In this document: piece by piece, positions 6,468 through 11,508 of the stretch
Numbering within the stretch: position 1 is the stretch's first letter
How the letters are laid out: the number at the start of each line of letters is the position of its first letter
Virus record (IMG/VR): IMGVR_UViG_3300032173_000404
Span: 1-22,059 of that record
From: a virus
Length of the DNA: 22,059 nt
Direction: 5' to 3' (one strand)
Translations under genes and position numbers: made by a program
Notes under the pieces: generated by a model
Databases searched by the model: none
What the model was told of the DNA's origin: nothing
What the model saw: the letters and a program-made list of their open reading frames with translations, nothing else

Positions 6468-6881
6468 GTGCCCGATAAAAATGTAGTTATTAAAGTAATG
6501 GTCATCGATGACATACAGATTTTATGTAATATGCTTCGTGACACGCTCAGAAATACAGGATACACTGTCATTACATTTACTGACCCAACTTTAGCGTTGG
6601 GTCAGATTCCAATCTGGAAGCCAGATGTTATTATTCTCGACTACGCAATGCCAATGATTTCCGGCATTGAAGTTTTAGAAATGATAAAAGTGATACGCGA
6701 AGATTTAGGGCTTAACATAGGAGTTCTTGGTCTTTCGGGATCTCACCCTGAGGCTCACGCTAAGTTTGTTGATGCGGGTGCAGATGATTACATGGCTAAG
6801 CCTTTTAGACGGTGGCCTCTCATTAGAGCAATCGAGAGGATTTACTGGAAGCGTAGAAACTTTGCAAATAAGCAGCCATAA
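6468..6881 (+). CDS. Stand-alone CheY-like response regulator receiver domain
   Basis: This 137-residue protein is a complete receiver domain with nothing added. The acidic pair D14-D15 follows VMVI. D58 in DVIILDYAMP is the expected phospho-acceptor. S90 (GLSGS) takes the Thr/Ser switch place and K111 is in the KPF motif. All catalytic residues needed to accept phosphate from a histidine kinase are kept. The start is GTG 6468 with an AGGAGG-type site directly before it. There is no output domain and no kinase nearby, so it may take phosphate from, or compete within, a host two-component pathway. Its last 10 nt overlap the tRNA-Gly gene. Confidence 0.92.
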   Translation: MPDKNVVIKVMVIDDIQILCNMLRDTLRNTGYTVITFTDPTLALGQIPIWKPDVIILDYAMPMISGIEVLEMIKVIREDLGLNIGVLGLSGSHPEAHAKFVDAGADDYMAKPFRRWPLIRAIERIYWKRRNFANKQP

Positions 6882-6945
6882 GTTAATGGCAAACTCCTTG
6901 CTTCCCAAGCAGGGCTCACGGGTTCGATTCCCGTTGGCTGCTCCA
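6872..6945 (+). tRNA. tRNA-Gly (anticodon CCC)
   Basis: Acceptor GCAGCCA/TGGCTGC is perfect. D stem is AGTT/AACT. Anticodon stem CTTGC/GCAGG encloses loop TTCCCAA, giving CCC. T stem ACGGG/CCCGT has loop TTCGATT. CCA is encoded at 6943-6945. The first 10 nt are the last codons and stop of the receiver gene, so cutting out the tRNA would destroy the 3' end of that mRNA. Confidence 0.93.
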
Positions 6946-6946
6946 T

Positions 6947-7019
6947 TTCAGAATGGTTGGAAAGTTGAGATGCATTACCCCTAGGTGTTGCTATTTGAAT
7001 GCACCAGCGCCCTTCTGAA
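6947..7019 (+). other. Structured non-coding stretch between tRNA-Gly and the endolysin
   Basis: TTCAGAA (6947-6953) and TTCTGAA (7013-7019) form a perfect 7-bp stem enclosing 59 nt, and TGCATT (6971-6976) pairs with AATGCA (6998-7003) inside. The span of 73 nt is tRNA-like, but no T-loop or anticodon can be found. It begins right after the CCA of tRNA-Gly. It may be a remnant or a structured leader of the endolysin mRNA. Confidence 0.35.
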
Positions 7020-7079
7020 GTCCCTCCATCTCCCTCAAACTACAATGGCTGACCTACCTATGCACAGGAGGCTTATACA

Positions 7080-7628
7080 ATGGCGGATTTCAACTGGGCA
7101 ATGAATGTGATTTTCAGGCACGAGGGTGGTCTTGCTGACAATCCTCACGACAAGGGTGGCATTACCAACTTTGGTATTACAATCGGTTTCCTCAAGACTG
7201 ATGAGTTGTGTCAGAAGTATTTTGGACATCCACTTCCTGTGACAAGAGATGACATTAGAGGTATGTCAAAAGATCTAGCACAACAGATCTATAAAAACGA
7301 GATTTGGGACTTTAATCGCTACGGCGAGATTTCTGATAACAAGGTTGCGACAAAGATCTTTGACTGCACTGTCAATATGGGCGAGGGGTGGGGTGAAACA
7401 TTTGCTCAGCAGGCTGCTAACCGTTGCGGGCAGAGCGTTGTTGTTGATGGGCAGATTGGTCCTAAGTCGATCGCTGCCATCAATGTTTGTAATCCAGATC
7501 AATTCCTCAAAGAATACTGTCAGCAGCAGAAGGAACGCTACGAACACATTGTGTTGAAGGACCCGTCACAGTCTATCTTCTTGAAGACTTGGCTGGCACG
7601 GGCGATGTGGCCCCTAAACGGAGATTGA
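7080..7628 (+). CDS. Endolysin, GH108-type muramidase
   Basis: This 182-residue protein begins MADFNWAMNVIFRHEGG. The HEGG motif with catalytic Glu15, followed by DKGGITNFGIT, is the mark of the glycosyl hydrolase 108 family, which cuts peptidoglycan glycan strands. The second half, from about residue 88 (KVATKIFDCTVNMGEGW...DGQIGPKSIAAIN), fits the C-terminal peptidoglycan-binding-like domain usual in this family. The length is typical. There is no signal peptide, so export depends on a holin. AGGAGG lies just before ATG 7080. A putative metallopeptidase follows after 4 nt and a single-span membrane peptide comes slightly later, a likely lysis cassette. Confidence 0.9.
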   Translation: MADFNWAMNVIFRHEGGLADNPHDKGGITNFGITIGFLKTDELCQKYFGHPLPVTRDDIRGMSKDLAQQIYKNEIWDFNRYGEISDNKVATKIFDCTVNMGEGWGETFAQQAANRCGQSVVVDGQIGPKSIAAINVCNPDQFLKEYCQQQKERYEHIVLKDPSQSIFLKTWLARAMWPLNGD

Positions 7629-7632
7629 AGGT

Positions 7633-8148
7633 ATGACAACACCAGCGTGGGAAACGCAGGTACAGTTGCTCAAACAACGCTTCCCGAAGTTCAAAGTAAT
7701 GAAATACTCGGACAGCAAGTTGTGGGGCTTCCTGCAGAAGAACTTCTTCAAGTGGGCAGCAGCGACAACTCGTGGCTACACCGTCTATTTCAGGGACGAC
7801 TATTTCGAGACTGATCGTGGTGTAGAGGTACTACGACACGAAGCAGCGCATATGCTTGACTACAGCAAGTGGGGTATTCTGTATGAGTTATCATACATTC
7901 TACTTTTACCTGCTGTCTTCACAATGCGTGCGTATTGGGAGTGGCACGGGTACAAGGAAAGTCTTCGTTCTATCCACGAAGAGTATGCTCACTACAGAGT
8001 AGATAATCCTTCGTATTACACATACATCATGGACTATCACTGTCAATGGGTTGCTGGCATCTTTGCTGGTCCTGGGTATTTATGGATGTTCCCATTCAAG
8101 AACTTTATGTATAAGAAGTGTCAAACATTCATTTCGAGTCTGCCATGA
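7633..8148 (+). CDS. Putative HExxH zinc metallopeptidase-like protein
   Basis: This 171-residue protein contains RHEAAHMLDYSK, with H69-E70-A71-A72-H73 forming the zincin HExxH motif. The following stretch (about 82-100, GILYELSYILLLPAVFTMR) is hydrophobic, and a later helix SIHEEYAHYR (about 116-125) could supply the third metal ligand. The aromatic-rich C-terminal part (residues 127-160) may be membrane-associated. The family is not recognised beyond the motif. It lies 4 nt after the endolysin and overlaps the next gene by ATGA. A role in lysis or in processing an envelope or virion protein is inferred from location only. Confidence 0.7.
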   Translation: MTTPAWETQVQLLKQRFPKFKVMKYSDSKLWGFLQKNFFKWAAATTRGYTVYFRDDYFETDRGVEVLRHEAAHMLDYSKWGILYELSYILLLPAVFTMRAYWEWHGYKESLRSIHEEYAHYRVDNPSYYTYIMDYHCQWVAGIFAGPGYLWMFPFKNFMYKKCQTFISSLP

Positions 8149-8351
8149 AAAACTTACCGAGGCGAAATCCCATGGTCTCATTAGATGTAAGGTTTCGCTG
8201 CGAAGTGTGTAAAGCAGAGTTGATGCACGAGGTTAGAGTTGGACCAAACTTTTTTCTGGGTGCGGACCAAATGCCAGAAGGTTGGCGAGTTCAAGTCGAA
8301 GAATACACATTAAAAGTTTGGTGTCCCCTTCACTCTTGTGAAGCCAAGTAG
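8145..8351 (+). CDS. Small Cys-containing (zinc-ribbon-like) protein
   Basis: The chosen start is ATG 8145, overlapping the upstream TGA as ATGA. This gives 68 residues starting MKNLPRRNPMVSLDVRF. A GTG at 8118 would add nine residues but lies deeper in the preceding gene. The pattern FRCEVCKAEL (CxxC) near the start and WCPLHSC near the end offers four Cys for a zinc-ribbon-like site. Function is unknown. It is translated within the lysis-type group, probably by coupling to the metallopeptidase-like gene. Confidence 0.65.
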   Translation: MKNLPRRNPMVSLDVRFRCEVCKAELMHEVRVGPNFFLGADQMPEGWRVQVEEYTLKVWCPLHSCEAK

Positions 8352-8377
8352 TATAGTTATCTTTCAAGGAGAAACAA

Positions 8378-8521
8378 ATGGAAAACAATAATCCAGAGCA
8401 GCAAGGTGGAACTACAGGTCCTGCAACAGCGGTTCCTGAGAAGACAAAAAAGATTGTCATTGGTCTAGTTATCTTTGCAATCTTTGTGCTCGGCGCATTT
8501 GTTGGCCTGAAGTGCAACTAA
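8378..8521 (+). CDS. 47-residue single-span membrane peptide, holin-like candidate
   Basis: The ATG at 8378 is preceded by CAAGGAGAAACAA, a very good ribosome-binding site. The peptide has a polar Asn/Gln/Gly-rich N-terminus of about 25 residues, the basic patch EKTKK, and one membrane helix (IVIGLVIFAIFVLGAFVGL) ending in KCN-stop. The size and place after the endolysin fit a small type III-like holin or other lysis helper, but a single-span phage membrane peptide can have other roles. The stop is 9 nt before the tRNA at 8531. Confidence 0.65.
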   Translation: MENNNPEQQGGTTGPATAVPEKTKKIVIGLVIFAIFVLGAFVGLKCN

Positions 8522-8530
8522 AAATTTTAT

Positions 8531-8603
8531 AGCAGGAGGGCACAGTGCTCAACTGGGGCTCATAACCCCGGATCGATTGGTGCAAGTCCATTTCCTGCAA
8601 CCA
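8531..8603 (+). tRNA. Initiator-like tRNA-Met (anticodon CAU)
   Basis: Acceptor AGCAGGA faces TCCTGCA: six pairs with an A1.A72 mismatch. The 3' end A-CCA is encoded at 8600-8603. The anticodon stem carries the GGG/CCC block (TGGGG/CCCCG) around loop CTCATAA. An unpaired first acceptor position plus three G-C pairs below the anticodon are the two features that define bacterial initiator tRNA. Oddities are a D arm cut to GCA-CAG-TGC and a T-loop TGCAAGT lacking the usual TTC. Elongator Met or Ile2 cannot be fully excluded. Confidence 0.72.
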
Positions 8604-8606
8604 TTA

Positions 8607-8747
8607 TGTCGTGTCTTACCAGGTGGCGTACGCAACGCTTGCTAAGATGAGTTGGAGAAGTGAATAGGTAGTTGTGTCCAACACCGTGCCCCGCTGGGGG
8701 ATAACACGCAAATGCAGTTGCAACTGCAGAGCCTATTCATCACGGCA
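8607..8747 (+). ncRNA. Unrecognised structured RNA between two CAU tRNAs
   Basis: The 141-nt stretch folds by eye into a nested structure. An outer stem TGTCGTG/CACGGCA (8607-8613 with 8741-8747) is followed directly by a hairpin TCTTA/TAAGA (8614-8618 with 8643-8647) containing GCGT/ACGC. A second long stem TGAATAGG/CCTATTCA (8661-8668 with 8732-8739) encloses GTTG/CAAC, a CGTG-CCCC/GGGG-CACG hairpin (8685-8708) and TGCAGT/ACTGCA (8713-8728). GTTGG 8651-8655 could instead pair with CCAAC 8678-8682, forming a pseudoknot. It is not a tRNA: there is no usable anticodon loop. It starts 3 nt after one tRNA's CCA and ends 9 nt before the next. Confidence 0.6.
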
Positions 8748-8756
8748 CCTTTGTAT

Positions 8757-8827
8757 GCCACATAGGGCGGGATGCCCCGTTGGGTCTCATAAACCTGATC
8801 GCTAAGGTTCGAGTCCTTTTTGTGGCA
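8757..8827 (+). tRNA. tRNA with anticodon CAU (elongator Met or Ile2), reduced D arm
   Basis: Acceptor GCCACAT faces TTGTGGC with six pairs. Anticodon stem TGGGT/ACCTG encloses loop CTCATAA. T stem TAAGG/CCTTT (one T-T mismatch) has loop TTCGAGT. Discriminator is A and CCA is not encoded. Position 1-72 is a normal G-C pair, so it is not an initiator. CAU may read AUG, or AUA if C34 is modified to lysidine. The D arm is GGC-GGGAT-GCC. The 3' end is 1 nt before the RNase P RNA P1 helix. Confidence 0.75.
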
Positions 8828-8828
8828 C

Positions 8829-9077
8829 TGTTGTATCGGACCATCGCGGTGGCTGGAAGGCCTCAGTCAATCGAGGAAGTTCGCTGGTGCTCAGGACAAG
8901 TTGGTTTGCTCTGTGGGAGGGGACACATACGTTTGCCCCGTTTTACCACAACAGACGCTGCACTAAGCCAAACAGATCTTGATGACGCTGTCCGCCGAGA
9001 GATCGGGTTGGTGCTCAGATGAATGATGGTCTCCTGGTAGAACCCAGACAGACAGAACAGCGGCTACAGATACAACA
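8829..9077 (+). ncRNA. rnpB: RNase P RNA (phage-encoded, compact)
   Basis: RNase P RNA is the catalytic RNA that makes the mature 5' end of tRNAs. The ends TGTTGTATC (8829-8837) and GATACAACA (9069-9077) form a perfect 9-bp P1 helix. The 5' conserved block is GAGGAAGTTCGCTGG (8873-8887), matching the bacterial consensus start GAGGAAAGTC. The 3' blocks are AGATGAATGA (9018-9027) and ACAGAACAGCGGCTA (9052-9066), matching AGATGAATGA and ACAGAACCCGGCTTA. P4 is kept by compensating changes: CGCTG 8882-8886 pairs with CAGCG 9058-9062, where E. coli has CCGGG with CCCGG. A CAACAGA block is at 8949-8955. At 249 nt it is much shorter than the usual 350-400 nt, so peripheral helices must be missing. 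The host protein subunit would be needed or borrowed. Confidence 0.85.
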
Positions 9078-9080
9078 CTT

Positions 9081-9100
9081 GGGCTCCTTCACGGGAGCCT
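9081..9100 (+). terminator. Hairpin terminator after the RNase P RNA
   Basis: GGGCTCC (9081-9087) pairs with GGAGCCT (9094-9100), with a 6-nt loop. It begins 4 nt after the RNase P RNA. What follows is GAGTAGTTTATAG, only a weak T tract, so termination may be partial or may need a factor. Confidence 0.6.
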
Positions 9101-9251
9101 GAGTAGTTTATAGATCTATAGTTTAGTATCTTTAGTCTTTAGTAACTACTATCTATTCTGTCTCTTCTTATAGATCTTTCGCTTCTTAGTATAGTAGTAT
9201 AGAGGGTATCTGTATAATAGTATTACTAGTTAGTATGAAAGAGAGCGCCCG
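9101..9251 (+). promoter_or_regulatory. AT-rich promoter/regulatory gap with repeated sites
   Basis: This non-coding stretch is far more AT-rich than its surroundings. It holds a perfect 12-bp palindrome TATAGATCTATA at 9109-9120, with a partial copy TATAGATCT at 9169-9177. TTTAGT occurs three times (9122, 9131, 9138) and AGTAT-type repeats follow. A TATAAT hexamer at 9213-9218, preceded by TG, is a candidate -10 for the nuclease/glycan gene group starting at 9252. No convincing -35 is visible, so a phage-modified or factor-assisted promoter is possible. Confidence 0.5.
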
Positions 9252-10094
9252 TTGAGACCACACATTTCCTTTAGCGAGTTGTCTTCATTTGCAAATGAAT
9301 GTCAGCATCGCTGGAAACTAGACTACCTCGAAAATAAGAGATCAAACAAGTTCTCTGTTCATTTTGACTTCGGAACTGCTATTCACGAGGCTCTAGAGAA
9401 ACATTACACCAGAAAAGACCCGATCACCACCCCAGAAGCAGTGCAGGTCTTCAAGGACAAGTTCTCTAAACTAACATCAGAGAATGGTCCCTTCTACCCA
9501 AAGAAACTCCCAGTTAAAGACTACGTTGAGATGCTTGTTGCTGGTGAGCGCATTCTCAACCACTTTGACGAGTGTGAAGAACTCAAGGACGCAGAGGTCG
9601 TGCATAATGAGTTTGCTCTCTTCGAGGACATTGAACTACACGGCGACATTCAGATGAAGTTCAAAGGATACATCGATGTGATCATCAAGTCAAAGGACAA
9701 GAGAGGAAACAACATCCTCTGGATCTGCGACTTCAAGACCTGCTCATGGGGATGGGATAGAGATACTCGGTCGGATCAATGGAAGCACTTCCAGTTATTC
9801 CTCTACAAGTATTTCATATGCAAAAAGTTCAACATTGATCCTAAACAGGTTCGCACAGCATTTGTTCTATTGAAGAAGCGACCGCCAAAAGGCAGTCACC
9901 CAATAGAGTTCTTCCCAGTATCTGCAGGACCGGTAAGTGTCCAGCGTTCTCTAGATGCTCTCTCTGGTAATGTTTCAGAGATGGTAGCGCGTGAGAAGAA
10001 CAATTCATTCAAGAAAGATAGAAGTTTTTGCACCAGCAAATACGGTGAAAGGTGTCCGTATCTTGATACTAACTTCTGCACAAAGGACGACTAG
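9252..10094 (+). CDS. PD-(D/E)XK nuclease, Cas4/RecB-like
   Basis: This 280-residue protein has the RecB-type nuclease motifs in order: FGTAIHEALE (H45), GYIDVII (D142) and ICDFKTC (D160-x-K162). C17 near the N-terminus (NECQHRW) and three Cys at the very end (FCTSKYGERCPYLDTNFC) match the split four-Cys iron-sulfur site of Cas4 and AddB-type nucleases. It would be a DNA exo- or endonuclease for recombination, replication or DNA degradation. The reading start is TTG 9252, overlapping the TGA of a six-codon frame (ATG 9235). No good Shine-Dalgarno sequence is seen, so translation may be coupled. The following glycosyltransferase starts 7 nt downstream. Confidence 0.85.
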   Translation: MRPHISFSELSSFANECQHRWKLDYLENKRSNKFSVHFDFGTAIHEALEKHYTRKDPITTPEAVQVFKDKFSKLTSENGPFYPKKLPVKDYVEMLVAGERILNHFDECEELKDAEVVHNEFALFEDIELHGDIQMKFKGYIDVIIKSKDKRGNNILWICDFKTCSWGWDRDTRSDQWKHFQLFLYKYFICKKFNIDPKQVRTAFVLLKKRPPKGSHPIEFFPVSAGPVSVQRSLDALSGNVSEMVAREKNNSFKKDRSFCTSKYGERCPYLDTNFCTKDD

Positions 10095-10101
10095 ATAGAC
10101 T

Positions 10102-11499
10102 ATGGAAAACTCCACTGAAGTTCCGCAGCCTCCTGTAGAGATAACTCCGTCGGTGGTTATGAATGTGACCACTGTCGGCAAGAAGAAGATCCTAACGATC
10201 TCTGACCACCCACTCATCCCCAGTGGTGTAGGTCTTCAAACAAGGTATGTTATCGAAGGTCTTCTAAAGACCGGCAAGTATCAGGTAAAGTCTTGGGGTG
10301 CTGCTATCAAGCATCCTGACTATCGACCACAGAATGTCTTCCCTGAAATCTATAAGGGTGACTGGTTGGTTTGGCCTATTGATGGTTATGGTGATAGAGA
10401 TCGTATGCGGTCGTTCATCATCAATGAGAAGCCTGATGCTCTCTTCATTGTGACAGATCCTCGTTTCTATCAGTGGCTATTTGAGATGGCGGACGAAATT
10501 CAGCAGAATATGCCAGTCATTTATTGGCACGTTTGGGACAACGATCCAACTCCTATCTTCAACGATGCTTTCTATGAAGGCATTTCAACCATTGTGCCGC
10601 TTTCATTGAAAACATATGGACTGCTGCAAGATATGCAAAAGCGTGGGTTCTACAATGGCAAGTTTAAGTATGTTCCACACGCCATTCCACCAGATCAGTT
10701 CAAGATAGTCCCTGAGCAGGAAGTTATGGCATTCCGTCAGGCTAGAATGGGACAACACTGGAATAAGAAGTTCGTTGTATTCTGGAACAACCGCAATGCT
10801 CGTCGTAAGATGTCAGGCGATGTCGTTGCTATCTTCTCTAAGTTTGCGCAAGAGGTTGGCAAAGAGAACTGCGTTCTATTCCTACAAACGCAAACAAAGG
10901 ACCCAGAAGGTCAGGACCTCATTGCTGTTGCGCAACAGTTCAAGATTGATAGCAACCTTGTTGTCTCAGAGGCTCGTGTTTCTCCTGAAGACCTCAATAT
11001 GTTCTACAATGCGGCTGATGTGACGATCAACATTGCCAACAATGAGGGATTCGGTCTTGGTACTTTAGAGAGCCTGATGTGCGGCACTCCAATCATCCTG
11101 CAGATGACAGGTGGTTTGCAGTTCCAAATCGGTGACTGGTGGGAGGGTCGTGAAGACTTCTCTGACCAGGATGATATGACCAAGACTGCAAAACTTCTAT
11201 GGCAGAAGAAGGCCGGCAAGTGGTTCGGGGTTCCTGTCTTCCCAGCAAGTCGTTCTTGCACAGGCAGCCAGCCAATCCCTTACATCTATGACGACCGCGT
11301 TAGCCATGAAGATACAGTCAAGGCTCTAAAGAAGGTTTATGACATGGGGCGTCCTGCTCGTAAGGAACTTGGTGCTCAGGGTCGTGAGTGGGCTCTCAAG
11401 ACATTCAACATGGACTTTATGCTCAAGTCATTTGACGACATCATTGAAGATGCTATTGCGACGCACAAGAAACCAGTTCCTCGCATTGCAAACTTCTAA
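10102..11499 (+). CDS. GT4-type (GT-B fold) glycosyltransferase
   Basis: This 465-residue protein has the two-lobed GT-B organisation. The N-lobe begins at ILTISDHPLIPSGVGLQTRY (30-49) with a glycine loop. The linker VPHAIPPDQF (191-200) is typical of GT4 enzymes. The C-lobe has FVVFWNNRNARRKM (224-237) and the donor-binding E-x7-E motif NEGFGLGTLESLMCGTP with E315 and E323. It would transfer a sugar from a nucleotide sugar to a glycan, protein or modified base. It opens the run of sugar genes to 16511, and the epimerase begins 9 nt after its stop with AAGGAG between. Confidence 0.9.
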   Translation: MENSTEVPQPPVEITPSVVMNVTTVGKKKILTISDHPLIPSGVGLQTRYVIEGLLKTGKYQVKSWGAAIKHPDYRPQNVFPEIYKGDWLVWPIDGYGDRDRMRSFIINEKPDALFIVTDPRFYQWLFEMADEIQQNMPVIYWHVWDNDPTPIFNDAFYEGISTIVPLSLKTYGLLQDMQKRGFYNGKFKYVPHAIPPDQFKIVPEQEVMAFRQARMGQHWNKKFVVFWNNRNARRKMSGDVVAIFSKFAQEVGKENCVLFLQTQTKDPEGQDLIAVAQQFKIDSNLVVSEARVSPEDLNMFYNAADVTINIANNEGFGLGTLESLMCGTPIILQMTGGLQFQIGDWWEGREDFSDQDDMTKTAKLLWQKKAGKWFGVPVFPASRSCTGSQPIPYIYDDRVSHEDTVKALKKVYDMGRPARKELGAQGREWALKTFNMDFMLKSFDDIIEDAIATHKKPVPRIANF

Positions 11500-11508
11500 G
11501 GAGAATAC

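Noticed and set aside
8661-8739. tRNA reading of the 78-nt piece closed by TGAATAGG/CCTATTCA
   Set aside because: Its size and acceptor-like stem are tempting, but the middle hairpin is CCCC/GGGG with no 7-nt anticodon loop and no T33, and there is a 3-nt gap before the 3' strand. It fits better as part of the larger RNA 8607-8747.
8780-9022. 80-codon + strand frame in the tRNA/RNase P region
   Set aside because: It covers the CAU tRNA and most of the RNase P RNA, whose structure explains the sequence; no RBS is present.
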